A stretch of 64,000 nucleotides of DNA, taken from Hexactinellida sp. DTS-2022 (taxonomy: Eukaryota; Porifera; Hexactinellida). The notes beneath the pieces were generated by a model that saw only the letters and a list, made by a program, of their open reading frames with translations, was not told where the DNA came from and ran no database searches. This document shows, in pieces, positions 13,077 to 23,015 of this stretch (within the stretch, counting starts at the first letter, position 1; the number at the start of each line of letters is the position of its first letter). The DNA lies in contig JAPNXP010000008.1 in NCBI GenBank assembly GCA_028753945.1, positions 1-64,000 of the forward strand. Reading direction: 5' to 3'. Made by a program: the position numbers and the translations under genes.

Positions 13077-13832
13077 TGTCGCCTCGTAGGTTAGTATTCC
13101 TACTCAAAGTTTGCTTATTCAAAAGCTAAATTAATAATTTTCAAGTATTTTTGTGTCTCCAACACATACTCATTCACTTCTTTCTCTCGAAAATAAAATG
13201 GAATCTTCATTGCCAGCTGTCCCATACACACCCCAGTGTCTGTTAAATAACTGTGAACATTCCTGGGCAATACAGGCAACTGTAAGAGAGATCATTGCTA
13301 TTTCAATAGTGAGCTCTCAAAAAAGAAGAATAAAGTCCATCATTATCAATCACCACAAAATATGTTTTGGTATCAGAATCGTCAAAAGTTAGCCAAAATA
13401 TACTTTTAGAGTGTTTAAGGACTCCTCTCATGTAGGAGAAAGGAGCCTGTAAATATGGCATGTCACAAAAATAAGTTATATAACTTTCGAGAATGTAAAT
13501 AACATTAGGGGACTTGTTGAGAAGTAGGGGTCCCATAGATTTGGTCGTGGAATGATTGTATTTTTGCAAAATATTAACAAATTTGTTACTAATAGGGGTC
13601 ATTTGTTATTTGAGCATTTTATGAATCAAATAATTTTTAGATATATTTGCATTTACAGAACTTAATGTTGCAAAAAAATTGTTAAAAAAACACTACAATT
13701 TGTATCTCCCAATAATAATTATTGCCTATTTCTGCTTGTATATATTATATAAATCAAGGCATAGGTTTACAACTGGACGAATATTTTGAAAATAGAATCA
13801 AAATAGTGATTTTAGTTCTTTAACCAATTCTT
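13077..13832. other. Spacer without recognised gene
   Basis: AT-rich sequence between the H1 promoter and the 3' end of the NRBF2-like gene. A 99-codon open frame on the minus strand (13303-13602) shows no recognisable domain, has no obvious splice partners, and was not called. Confidence 0.5.
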
Positions 13833-14482
13833 TCAAGAATAATTTTGAGATTTTTCTATCAGCAAACTTTCCTTTAGAGCTTTATTTTCACTTTCAAGTT
13901 CTGCAATTCTAGCAACAAAAGCTTCGAATTGTTGGTTTTCATTCAAACACGGTTCTATAACCGGCCTCGGGATAATTATTTGTTGACTTATTTCTAGCGG
14001 ATCAGAAACGGGTTCGAAATCTTGTTCGCTTAGAAGCAAACCATTTCCTGTCTCCGTCTCACATACAACATTCAATTCAGCTTTGATCTCTTCTTCGTTT
14101 TCAATTGTAACTTCAGTAAAATCTTCAAAATCTAAATTGCAACAAACATATATATAAATAAATAAACTTTTCTATGAAATTATAATAGCAAGTCACCTTG
14201 TAAGAAAGCACTGCTTTCGCTCAAATGATTATGGTCATCAGTCTCTACGACTGAGTTATAAGTCGCAAGCAAATTAACTCTGCGTTTGTGGAATTCTATC
14301 TGCTTTTGGATGCTACATTTGGTCCAGCTGTCCTGGCTGATTTCCATTGCTTTCTCAAGTTCCCGAATCGCGGTTTTTAACTCACTCATGGCTTCTTCCC
14401 TTCGTCCCGCGTACAGTTTCCGTTCGGCACATCTCCAGTGCCGATGGGCCAGTAGGATCGGTGATTCTGAAATTGCTATCAT
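13833..14482 (-). CDS. NRBF2: NRBF2-like autophagy regulator with MIT domain
   Basis: Two-exon gene: exon 1 14482-14197, exon 2 14131-13833. The 63-base intron has GT at 14196-14195 and AG at 14133-14132, and the frame is kept across it. The product is about 194 residues. Residues 1-80 match the N-terminal MIT helical bundle of NRBF2 (ISESPILLAHRHWRCAERKL, then an EEAMSEL..AIRELEKAM helix). After an acidic linker, the C-terminal third contains a short coiled coil (VARIAELESENKALKESL). In animals NRBF2 binds ATG14 in the class III PI3-kinase complex and tunes autophagy. The start was set at the ATG of 14482; an upstream non-coding exon is possible. The gene lies head-to-head with the NHL gene at 14550. 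Confidence 0.72.
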
Positions 14483-14549
14483 AACTAGTTTCAATACATT
14501 ATATTAGAAGTAATAAACCATACAATTTTTATAACATTTATAAGAATTC

Positions 14550-15320
14550 ATGTTTCAATCTACAGTTCGTATTTCCAAACTCAGCGAGGTGAGAAACAAG
14601 CTAAATTGCCCTGTAGCCGCGAGTTTCCTAGGAAATACAAATAGAATTATTGCCATTGACCACAACAGCAAGTCTGTCTGCAAAGTTTTAGACTTAAATT
14701 CAAACGAAAATTCAAAGGAGTGCGTTTATTCATTCGGCAGTTATGGCACAGGGATTGGTCAGTTCCTGTATCCTGTGTCCATTACCATTATTGGATATGT
14801 ACTGTGTGTCGCCGATTTCAACAGAAACGTTATTGTTATGCTAACTTATGACGGCGATTTGGTCTCAGAAGTTGATCTAAACTACTTATCTCGCAGAGGC
14901 AAGTTACCAGACTATCTACACAAGCCCTGGTCACTCTGCTACTCCGCTAATAGCGGTAGTCTATACGCCGCATTCCTTGTCTCCAATAGGGTAGTCAGGC
15001 TCTCCTCTCAACTGCCTTTCCAGATAACTTTCGGGAGAAATGTCTTAGCGCAACCACTATGTGTCTGTGTCGGGGAAAATGAAATAATATTCGTTCTGGA
15101 CAAGACAACTAGCATTAAATACTTCCGAGAAGACGGCACTTATATAGGCACTATTTTGCTAATAAAGATACATAATTGGTGCAGTGAGAGTTTGGTCAGA
15201 TTTGTGATCGACACAAAAGGAAATTTTATCCTGTGTCCCTCCATGATCAACTCAATCGTTGTATTCTCTCCCGCCGGAAAACAGATATTCCCCGTATCTC
15301 GCGCACAAACGCACGAGTAG
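14550..15320 (+). CDS. NHL-repeat beta-propeller protein, interrupted by an in-frame stop
   Basis: An open frame of 256 codons encodes four to five NHL-type blades (for example FGSYGTGIGQFLYPVSITI). It lacks the N-terminal coiled coil of its paralogue at 42463. The frame ends at TAG (15318-15320), but the same frame continues for 35 codons to TGA at 15428 and encodes a good final blade (FDSPLDISLGQEGRKLVVSD). Alignment to the paralogue runs through the stop with nearly equal spacing. So the last blade is either lost by a nonsense change, restored by readthrough, or spliced: GT at 15294 and AG at 15320 would define an in-frame 27-base intron removing exactly the stop, which is unusually short. 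NHL propellers usually bind RNA or protein. The gene may be a young pseudogene. Confidence 0.7.
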   Translation: MFQSTVRISKLSEVRNKLNCPVAASFLGNTNRIIAIDHNSKSVCKVLDLNSNENSKECVYSFGSYGTGIGQFLYPVSITIIGYVLCVADFNRNVIVMLTYDGDLVSEVDLNYLSRRGKLPDYLHKPWSLCYSANSGSLYAAFLVSNRVVRLSSQLPFQITFGRNVLAQPLCVCVGENEIIFVLDKTTSIKYFREDGTYIGTILLIKIHNWCSESLVRFVIDTKGNFILCPSMINSIVVFSPAGKQIFPVSRAQTHE

Positions 15321-15428
15321 AAATTCGACAGTCCCCTCGACATTAGTTTGGGACAGGAGGGAAGAAAGCTTGTAGTGAGCGATACCTACAATGGAAAAGT
15401 TCAGTTATTTGCCTACTCTATTGACTGA
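15321..15428 (+). pseudogene. Stranded last NHL blade of the preceding gene
   Basis: Thirty-five sense codons in frame with the gene upstream follow its TAG stop and end at TGA. They carry the conserved end of an NHL repeat (LVVSDTYNGKVQLF). Conservation of the blade suggests either that the stop is recent or that it is bypassed. Confidence 0.65.
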
Positions 15429-15845
15429 TTTGATTGTATAATTGAATTTCTGGGCTACTAAAGCAATTATACATAGTCTGATAAAATTGACTTAAATCCC
15501 GTAATATTTGTAGTTGCTTGCTAGTATATTATGCTTGAAACTTGAGGTTATTATCCTAATCAGTGTAATTACTGCTCTATTCCATTTTGCAGATTATACA
15601 GACCATTTATATGTTCAATACAATTTATCGCCTCTGCATATAAATTGGGGCTTTAATTAATCAAAATAATTAATTCAGAATATTTTCACTTATAACGTAA
15701 TGCTTTTGTAATACGTAGAAACAGTTTGAAATCTTCTTGGATAAAAATACAATTGATTAATTCCCGCATAAGTATGCGTGTTTGGGAAGAAAAGGTTCAA
15801 TAAATCTCGTATGTATAAATACACCATGCCCGAATATCGTTAGAA
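15429..15845. other. Spacer with possible promoter of the ZIP gene
   Basis: AT-rich, no gene seen. A TATAAATA at 15814-15821 lies 25 bases before the ZIP start codon, which would give a very short leader; its use as a promoter is uncertain. Confidence 0.4.
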
Positions 15846-16757
15846 ATGTTTAACGCCACTGACTTTGTCCATGAGCATACAACCGAGGGTACAAAATGGA
15901 TAATTATAAAGTTGTTCCTTTGCCTCACAATATTCCTGGAGGCCCTGGTATCCGCCCTTATAATAGAATGTCTCTACAGACACTCACTCGTGTCCCCGGC
16001 ACTATTACGCGTGTTAGGCTCCTTCTCGACCGGCCTGGTGCTGGCTGGCGGCCTGGCGGACGTGCTACCTTCCGCGATTAGCATGTACGCTCGCAACAGC
16101 AAGAGTATCGAAGTGCCCACGGTAATAGCAGCATGCACAATCGCTTTACTATTATTGCTAGACAAGACCATTGCAGTTATTATCGAGACACGCAAACACC
16201 GATCGAACCAGTACTCTAATCTAACTAGCCTAGACAGCAATGACGTCACCGCGGGGCACACGCATGTGGACACAACTCTCCGTGCGGATAAATGGTACGT
16301 ATGCTTTATAGTCCTGGTCGGACTGAGCATGCACTCGCTATTCGAAGGCGTGGCCTTAGGAGCCGCCCCTTCTCTACCACTGCTAATTAACCTGTACATA
16401 ATGGTGGTGCTACACAAAGGGCTGTTGTCAGCTAGCCTTGTGGTGGTGCTACTCACCACAGGCGCGGTTAGGCGTACGCGGCTCTACGGTTATATACTGT
16501 GCTATTCCAGCATGTCCGCTATAGGGGGCGCTATGGGGGTGGTTATAAGCCAAGTGGCAGGCGACATATGGCCAGTCGACTCTGTGTTGAACAGTGTCGC
16601 AGCTGGGACACTAGTGTACATCGCACTGAAGGAACTCGTAGCAGAGTTCTTAGATCCGGTAGAGGCGAGACTGTGTGTAGATTTAGCCAAAATAGGAATG
16701 TTTGTAGCTGGCTTTGTGTTCCTTGTGACGCTAAATATGTGTATTGCAACCCATTGA
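15846..16757 (+). CDS. ZIP-family zinc transporter
   Basis: Intronless 303-residue membrane protein of the SLC39/ZIP family, which moves zinc (and sometimes iron) into the cytosol. Eight hydrophobic segments can be read, at about 19-42, 52-78, 90-113, 149-172, 178-204, 212-238, 246-268 and 278-300. The signature helix is present as LSMHSLFEGVALG (His163, Glu167), and the next helix has VVLHKG (His190, Lys191), the metal-path pair of ZIPs. The loop between helices 3 and 4 contains a short histidine cluster, GHTH. Helix 2 has LADVLPSA where many ZIP1-3 relatives have a His, a possible change in one metal site. It resembles the ZIP1/2/3 subfamily by size and spacing. Exact orthology is not claimed. 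Confidence 0.88.
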   Translation: MFNATDFVHEHTTEGTKWIIIKLFLCLTIFLEALVSALIIECLYRHSLVSPALLRVLGSFSTGLVLAGGLADVLPSAISMYARNSKSIEVPTVIAACTIALLLLLDKTIAVIIETRKHRSNQYSNLTSLDSNDVTAGHTHVDTTLRADKWYVCFIVLVGLSMHSLFEGVALGAAPSLPLLINLYIMVVLHKGLLSASLVVVLLTTGAVRRTRLYGYILCYSSMSAIGGAMGVVISQVAGDIWPVDSVLNSVAAGTLVYIALKELVAEFLDPVEARLCVDLAKIGMFVAGFVFLVTLNMCIATH

Positions 16758-16807
16758 CAATGTAATATATTTGCTGATGCATGTTATACGTAGGAAACTT
16801 AGCTGAA

Positions 16808-18115
16808 ATGAGACCTCTGATTATCCTGTTCGCCTACCTAATAGTACAGACCAGCGCTTATCAATCTGCTCAGCAAGAGAGGTGTGAAAAGCTGCAATCA
16901 GTAGCCGACAGCGCGGCAGCCAGCTGCTCGGTGGGTCACAGCTGTTTCTCTCTCGACTGCGCCCCCAATCTGCCAGGCGGCTCAAACGCGGAATTCCATA
17001 TTATAATTGAGCCCTGCAAACAACCGGCGTCCATACTCATTAACGGAACATTCGCGGGCAACGAATTCTCCCACGAATTCTCTCACAGCGAAACCGTAGC
17101 CATCCCCGCGGTCCCACTCCTGCAGCCGAAAATCGCGGTTGTTATCGACAACAGCGACAGCCAGAATCTCGTGTTTTCCGTCAAACTTATAACTTTAGCC
17201 GGCAGCTATACAATCGTTCCTGAGACCAGCTTCCCACTGAATAACGTCACCTGCGCAAATGGCCATCTGGTAACTTCTGCGAATTCCGCGACTTCCGCGA
17301 ATTCCGCGACTTCTGCGAATTCCGCGACTTCCGCTCAGACCCCCATGCCCTACTCCTGCGAAGGCACCTGCGCGGCTATTCACAAAATGACATCAAAAAC
17401 GCAGTCTCTTTGCGGATCCACCGGCAACTGTCTGACCATTAACTGCGGCACTCCACAGAACCCACTATTCGCGGTTTCTTCCACCTACACGATTGAGCCG
17501 TGCACCTCGCCGCCAACCATAATGGCCACATTCGATGACCACAACAACAACAAACACTTCTCTAAGAACATAACACACAACACAACATTCTCGCTTCCCT
17601 ATGAAGGTTTGGGAAATCCGCAAATACAAGTCACACTCGTGGATGTGAGCGACTACGCTATATTATTCGGCGTTAATTTGATAATGGCTGGACAGACTAT
17701 TCAGATACTACCGGACCAGACCATTCCTATTGACAAGTCCGGTTGCCCTGGATACACGGGCCCTGCTACGAACCCCTACTGTACCACACAAAGCACAGAA
17801 CAACCCATACAAACTACGCAGGTATCTCACTCAAGCGACCAGCAATCTCATACAACCACAAGCATACATACAAACAGTGTTACACCAAATGCTACCGGTA
17901 TTATTCCGGTATCTCCCAGTCTCAACAATACGGCAGCCGTGGGGTCAAATGCCGGGAAATTAGCCGGAATAATAGTAGGCGTAATCCTAGTTAACCTGGT
18001 GATAGTTCTCGTAGCGGTGCTAGTTACCACAGGGGTGGTATGGTATGTGTTCAAGCGCAAGAATAGAGGCGTTTACACGTACAGCCACTTCCAGGCTTTG
18101 GAGGAGGATGACTAG
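16808..18115 (+). CDS. Type I membrane protein with duplicated six-cysteine domain
   Basis: Intronless 435-residue protein, no family recognised. Residues 1-18 look like a signal peptide; the ATG at 16808 gives this directly, while the ATG at 16781 would put nine polar residues in front. Two similar ectodomains follow (about 26-147 and 182-307). Each has cysteines spaced C-x14-C-x5-C-x4-C, then an IEPC motif, a beta-rich stretch, and a closing cysteine about 80 residues on. Between them is a TSANSA hexapeptide repeat. A Ser/Thr-rich stalk (about 310-378) precedes a membrane helix (about 387-413) and a 21-residue tail. The tail holds YSHF, a YxxPhi-type sorting signal, so the layout is LAMP-like, though the cysteine pattern is not that of LAMP. 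Trafficking to endosomes or lysosomes is inference. Confidence 0.75.
   Translation: MRPLIILFAYLIVQTSAYQSAQQERCEKLQSVADSAAASCSVGHSCFSLDCAPNLPGGSNAEFHIIIEPCKQPASILINGTFAGNEFSHEFSHSETVAIPAVPLLQPKIAVVIDNSDSQNLVFSVKLITLAGSYTIVPETSFPLNNVTCANGHLVTSANSATSANSATSANSATSAQTPMPYSCEGTCAAIHKMTSKTQSLCGSTGNCLTINCGTPQNPLFAVSSTYTIEPCTSPPTIMATFDDHNNNKHFSKNITHNTTFSLPYEGLGNPQIQVTLVDVSDYAILFGVNLIMAGQTIQILPDQTIPIDKSGCPGYTGPATNPYCTTQSTEQPIQTTQVSHSSDQQSHTTTSIHTNSVTPNATGIIPVSPSLNNTAAVGSNAGKLAGIIVGVILVNLVIVLVAVLVTTGVVWYVFKRKNRGVYTYSHFQALEEDD
17273..17338 (+). repeat. 18-bp coding repeat
   Basis: About three and a half copies of an 18-bp unit (acttcYgcgaattccgcg) encode the hexapeptide TSANSA. It forms the linker between the two ectodomains of the surrounding membrane protein and is likely length-variable. 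Confidence 0.85.
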
Positions 18116-18244
18116 CGTAAATCCGCTGTGCTTCTAACTAACTGTTTGATTATTTCTAATTTGAAAGATTGATTTTATGCAAACTTTTTAGATAGCTCTG
18201 CAAACACTGTTTATTGTTGTTTTATGTATCATTGATAACTCCCA

Positions 18245-18515
18245 TGTTCTTATAACTGGTGTTCTTATATCCGGCATCTACTGTACAAAACTAACCTTTT
18301 ATTCGTACAAAATTCATAACTGATCATAGGCGTGTTCAATTAATTATAGTCCTGTATAATACCCTGGTAAATCTGACGCTTCACTAGTCAGGCTCATAGA
18401 ATGGCTATTCAATGGGTATTACTCCGGTTAATATTACTTAATACTAACTCTGGATAAAGCGAACAGATTTTTTTTAACCGTCCGTTGGTGTTAGTATTAA
18501 CGAGCTGCTACTGTA
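18245..18515. mobile_element. Partial MITEs of families A and B upstream of NUBP2
   Basis: 18245-18285 is the right end of a family A MITE (ends CCGGCATCTACTGTA). 18395-18515 is an internally intact but left-truncated family B MITE (ends aacgagctgctactgta). The second ends 28 bases before the NUBP2 start codon. Confidence 0.75.
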
Positions 18516-18543
18516 GTTAACAAGAATACTATTCCATAGCGCT

Positions 18544-19546
18544 ATGGCCTCAGATGCGGGCTCGGTGGATAGAACAATACTAATACTCTCTGGCAAGGGT
18601 GGGGTAGGCAAGAGCACGGTAACAGCGCTCCTAGCGCTACGAATGGCCACAGAGGGCCACAAGGTCGGTGTGCTAGACATAGACCTCTGCGGGCCCTCCC
18701 TCCCGGGGCTATTGGGCCTCAAGGGGACCCGAGTTATGCAGACGGAGACCGGCTGGCTACCGGTGATCAGCAAAACGAGTCCTCCGATCCCGGCCATGTC
18801 TCTGGGGTTCTTTCTAGAGCGAGAGGACGACCCCGTTATATGGCGAGGCCCCAAGAAGACCTCTATGATAGGACAGCTGCTGAGTGGGGTCTCATGGGGA
18901 CCTCTCGAGTACCTGCTTATTGATACGCCCCCAGGCACAGGTATAACTAGTTGGTTAGCAATTATAGTACAGTGGATAATGTTATGTTATATAATGTTCT
19001 TATATTCGGTATCTACTGTATAACAAGTTGGTTAGTAATAATAATAATTAATTTATTATTATTATTTACTAACTAAATTCATAAGTAAATCAAAACTAAA
19101 ACAAATTTACAAATCTCGCATATAGTTGGTTACTAATTTACGATTTCTCTCATACAGGGGACGAGCACATAGCGATATTAGAGGCGCTCGGCGCGCGGAA
19201 TAAAAGCGCGATTCTTGTCACCACGCCACAGCTGGTGGCTTTGAATGACGTCAGACGGGAGATCTCGTTCTGCCGCAAAATGTCTCTGCCCATTATAGGC
19301 CTGCTGGAGAACATGAGTGGGTTCGTGTGTCCGAATTGCCGCGAGTGCACAAACCTGTTTTCCGCAGAGGGCGGCCGCGCGCTGGCCGCGGAAATGGAGG
19401 TGCCATTCCTGGGAAAACTTCCGGTCTGTCTGCCGATCAGCTGCGGCCTGGCAGAGGTGTCAGGAACCGCAGAACTCGCGGAAAGTCTGAGCGGAATCCT
19501 AGCGAATATCCGCGCGTTCTATCTGCCTCAAGATAACATTAACTAA
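18544..19546 (+). CDS. NUBP2: Cytosolic Fe-S cluster assembly P-loop ATPase NUBP2
   Basis: Two exons (18544-18940 and 19158-19546) joined in frame give 261 residues, the usual size of NUBP2/Cfd1. Residues 17-24 are the Mrp/NBP35-type P-loop GKGGVGKS. Further signatures are DIDLCGPSLPG, WRGPKK, LIDTPPGTGDEH (the last spanning the intron), ENMSGF, and the CPNC motif (Cys190/Cys193) that binds the bridging cluster. NUBP2 forms a scaffold with NUBP1 that builds [4Fe-4S] clusters for cytosolic and nuclear proteins. The intron (18941-19157) contains an internally deleted family A MITE at 18968-19021. It lacks the N-terminal cluster-binding extension of NUBP1, which supports the NUBP2 call. Confidence 0.95.
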
Positions 19547-19628
19547 CTTAGTCTTGCATTAAGCCAATCCGCAATCCACTATCATTTCCATTTAAATAAA
19601 ATCCAAAATTGCAGCCTGTGCCGACGCA

Positions 19629-19688
19629 TTTCCCTTTGGAGGCACTACCTTTTGGTGGTGGGTTAAATAGTAGTGCCTCCAAAGGAAA
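19629..19688. other. Long imperfect hairpin downstream of NUBP2
   Basis: Arms 19629-19648 and 19670-19688 pair over 19 bases with one bulged C, around a 21-base loop. The arm core is GGAGGCACTAC. No family A-D MITE ends are present. It could be a small fold-back element or a stable RNA hairpin. Confidence 0.6.
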
Positions 19689-19851
19689 ATATTAATATTG
19701 ACCATATTTCCTAAAGTATCTGGAATTTTTGACTTGGATTTTCAGGAGATACTCTAAACATATAAAGCTTGCGAAATATCCAATAAAAACCCAAACTTGA
19801 AATTTACAGATTTCCTCATAAAACCGTGCTTTCACCGTTATAACTAGTCTA

Positions 19852-21075
19852 ATGGAGTCCTCTTACGGACGAATGCGTGGAGTGACTATAGTTAAGCCTA
19901 TCGTGTACGGTACCGTGGCTAGCAGACTGGCCGACAAGAGAGAGGACGGACACACACACGCGTGGACGCTATTCCTGCAGTCGCTAGAAGGGGAGGATAT
20001 GCCATACATACACCAGGTAGGTTATACAGCCGTTAGTGAATACGCTCCTTATCCTGGTATGATCCTATTCCATACGCCTAAATCACAAATTTATGTTACA
20101 GTACAGTAGATGCCGGATATAAGAACTTTCTACTGGAAAACACTTGCCATATACCCTATATTATGTCGGTTATAAGAACACTGTATGCAGTTCCCGACGA
20201 TGTTCTTATAACCGGCATCCACTGTATAGGAGAAGATTCCAAATTTTCGCGCTCATTAAAATTATCCCAAATCATACTCCAAAAGGAGTCTGTATAATTC
20301 CTTGCCTCCTGTCCCTCTCTTATATTGCTCACACACATTCCATAGGTCGAGTTCCGTCTCCACGACAGCTACCACACGCCCACGCGGGTCGTAACGAAGC
20401 CCCCATACCAGGTCTCCGAGACCGGTTGGGGGGAATTCGAGGCGGGAATTAAAGTTATATTCATCGACCACAGCGAGCGGCCGGTCCAGTTCTACCATCC
20501 GATAAAGCTGTTCGGAGATGACCCGGACAAGTCCCCGGTTATATTCCAGACCTACGACGAGTTCGTGTTCATAGACCCGAGTCGCGCTTTGCATCGCGGC
20601 ATCGCCAGCACTAAGCTTACGGATAACAAGGGGTAACCACTTAGTTGTTATACGTCTATTTTATTATTTTTTATACAGTAGATATCGGATATAAGAACAA
20701 TGGTTATAAGTACATTTTACTGGAAAAAAGGTTGCCATATAGCCTGTATAATTTATGCCGGTTATAAGAACATTATATGCAATTCCCGACGATGTTCTTA
20801 TAACCGGCATCCACTGTGCACACCTAACTTTTTAGATTTTTTAATAAATTATTATTATTAATATTGAACCACATTATAGGAGTAAAATACATATCAATCT
20901 TAGGTACCCGCTCCAGGAGATGGACGTGGCTGGCATTCAGAAGGAAACTCTGGCGCGCCTGGATTTAGCCAACGCGAATATCGCCGAACAAATAAAGGCG
21001 ATTAGCAAGAATCTCAAAGAAACACAGAGAGCAGTGGCCGCACTCAAAGACAAGATTGATTTCATTGATAATTAA
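19852..21075 (+). CDS. YEATS4: YEATS-domain chromatin reader YEATS4/GAS41
   Basis: Three exons (19852-20016, 20346-20632, 20904-21075) give 207 residues. The YEATS domain (about 8-140) has the family landmarks [40 protein letters not shown] and [13 protein letters not shown]. The C-terminus (about 155-205) is an amphipathic helix that can form the coiled coil used to join partner complexes. YEATS4 reads acylated lysines on histone H3 and is shared by the SRCAP and TIP60/NuA4 complexes that deposit H2A.Z. The protein is slightly shorter than the human one, mainly in the coiled coil. Both introns carry a family A MITE. Confidence 0.95.
20102..20226. mobile_element. Family A MITE in YEATS4 intron 1
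   Basis: Starts tacagtagatgccggatata and ends ccggcatccactgta, with inner copies of gttataagaaca. It is embedded in a second, unrelated dispersed repeat (20036-20100 and 20227-20300). Confidence 0.85.
20673..20818. mobile_element. Family A MITE in YEATS4 intron 2
   Basis: Terminal inverted repeats tacagtagatatcggatata and ccggcatccactgtg, with the conserved inner stretch containing cagtagat-type ends and a cccgacgatgttc core. Confidence 0.85.
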
Positions 21076-21083
21076 AATAAATG

Positions 21084-21230
21084 TACAGTAAAACCTTCAG
21101 AAAGTGAACACCCTGGGTATCAGCCAAAATGTTCACTATTGAGAGGTGTTCAATTTCCATGATTTAAAGCTAAAGCTATGAAAAAAATTTCGGGCGAGGA
21201 AAACTGTGCATATTTTGGAGGTTTACTGTA
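21084..21230. mobile_element. MITE between YEATS4 and HAO 3' ends
   Basis: Ends tacagtaaaacctt and ggaggtttactgta are inverted. The element fills the gap between the two convergent genes. Its interior differs from families A-D. Confidence 0.65.
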
Positions 21231-21241
21231 TAAAATCCCAT

Positions 21242-22842
21242 TCACAGCTTTGAATTTAAATACTCGCTCTTCCTAACAACAAGTCCCTCAGGCAGTTCCT
21301 TAGCATCCCGACATCCCGCTAGTGCTAGTGCTAGTCTCAGTTCCTCTCTTAACAGCTCTAGGACCATGGATACCCCCTCCTGTCCCTGATACGCCAGACC
21401 CCAGATAACCGGCTGTCCTATAAACACAGCTCTGGCGCCTAAAGCCAGCGCTTTTATAACATCAGTCCCGTGTCTGATCCCCCCATCCAGGTACACCTCA
21501 ATGTGCCCCGCCCCCGCTTGTGCTAGCCCTCTAACCACCTCTGTCAGCAGCTCCAGCGGACCAGGGATTCTGTCGAGGTGTCTCCCGCCGTGATTTGACA
21601 CCCACACCGCACTTGCTCCGTGCTAGTAAGGCAAAAACGGTGATTTTTACCTTTAGTAACTTAAAAAGGTTACAAAATTGCCCGAATCGAATTTTTCTTT
21701 CAGATTTGGATAGATAGCATGTCAAAGTATAGTAGTTTAGAAAACCTTAACAAGATTGAATCATTCTTAATGATTTTCATGCAAACGAGTACCGTCTCAC
21801 CTTAATTGCTAGCAGTGCGTCTTCCGAAGTACAAATTCCCTTCAGTACCACGGGAAGAGTGGTGATAGAGACCAACCAGTCAACCAGTTCCCAGTCCAAG
21901 CTAACTGATCCATGGTCCCCGCTGTATATTGCCTTAATCTGTTCTGGAAACGCTAGCGCCAGGTGAGTTGGAATTACGAACGCATTCCTCTCACATTCGT
22001 ATCTCATCCCCCCGACCGGCAAGTCTACGGTTAGAACCAGGGCGCTGAATCCGAGCGTCTCTGCTAAGCGGACTCTCTCGATCAGCTGTTCCCTGTATAA
22101 TGATCTGACTATGGCAAGTCTCGTAAATACAATGCATCAATATTCAAAAGATATAACCTATTGAAATCTTTCTTATTAGTGTTCTTATAACCGGTGTTCT
22201 TATATCGGTATACTGTACTAGTTGAATGCAGGGAATTATCCAGGAGCGCGAGACGCTCCATTTGGAGTTTGATTTAGGAAAATAATAATTAGGAACGCGA
22301 AAATTTGGAATCTTCTCCTATACCGTTACATTAATTTGTGATTTAGGCGGATGAAAATAGGATCAGACCCGGATTAGGAGCGTATTTACAAATGCCTGTA
22401 TAATATCCTGTACTGTACCATACCTGTTTGTTAGTCCCAACACGTATACCTGGAACCACCTCACCCCGCGGCCGTTCGCACTTGCCACATCTCGCATCGC
22501 GGCATTTGACACCGTAGACATGCAGAAAAGCGTGTCGCTACTAACCGCAGCTGCGGCCGTAGCCAGTTCGCCACTCGGGTGCGCCATGGCTTGTAGAGCC
22601 ACTGGGGCGACACAAAGCGGCATCGACACCTCGTGTCCCAACAGAGTTGTTGAAAGCCGCAGGCAGTGAGTGGGGCGCAGCACGCGCGGCCGTATAAGTA
22701 ACTCGTTGTAGGATGACAAGTTGCTTTTCTGAGTTATCTCGGCGCAGCTGCCTGTGGTGTAGTAGTCCCGAGCATTCCTTGGGAGCATAGCCGTTGCTAG
22801 CTTCTCCAGGTCTGATAAACATACTACGTCATCTCTGCTCAT
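21242..22842 (-). CDS. HAO1: (S)-2-hydroxyacid oxidase (glycolate oxidase type)
   Basis: Three exons on the minus strand (22842-22424, 22104-21801, 21622-21242) join in frame to 367 residues, the size of animal HAO1/HAO2. The enzyme is an FMN-dependent TIM barrel that oxidises glycolate and other 2-hydroxyacids to 2-oxoacids with release of hydrogen peroxide, usually in peroxisomes. Landmarks are DYYTTGS near the N-terminus, LVLTVDLPVGG in the middle, VSNHGGRHLD with the catalytic His (about 252), and YLDGGIRHGTDVIKALALGA with the FMN phosphate site. The usual HGGRQLD reads HGGRHLD here. The C-terminus SKL is a perfect peroxisomal targeting signal. HAO1 and HAO2 cannot be separated from sequence alone. 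Confidence 0.93.
22177..22424. repeat. MITE end and dispersed repeat in HAO intron 1
   Basis: A family A right end lies at 22181-22218. The rest of the intron up to the exon 1 donor matches, in reverse orientation, the dispersed repeat in YEATS4 intron 1 and MED13 intron 1 (shared phrase taggagaagattccaaattt). Confidence 0.7.
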
Positions 22843-22872
22843 AGCAACTGATGTGGTGAAAAGGAATCTACA

Positions 22873-23015
22873 TACAGTAGAGCCTCGTTAATAGGAACAC
22901 CAACGGACAGTAGAAAATTTGTTCGTATTAACCGGAGTAATACCCATTTAAAAGCCATTATAAGGACCTGATTTTGTGTCTTATCCGGAAATTCGTACAA
23001 ACTAAATTCTACTGT
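22873..23015. mobile_element. Family B MITE, full length
   Basis: Begins tacagtagagcctcgttaat and ends ttcgtacaaactaaattctactgta-like. It contains the conserved inner stretch ggagtaatacccatttaa. It sits upstream of the HAO start. Confidence 0.8.

Noticed and set aside
13303..13602. 99-codon minus-strand frame
   Set aside because: No domain, no promoter or splice context; AT-rich chance frame cannot be excluded.
15294..15320. 27-base intron in the NHL gene as the preferred model
   Set aside because: Possible by GT-AG and frame, but far shorter than the other introns here (63 bases or more), and the paralogue alignment spans it as coding.
16781..16807. Earlier ATG for the six-cysteine membrane protein
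   Set aside because: It would place nine residues before a textbook signal peptide that begins at 16808.
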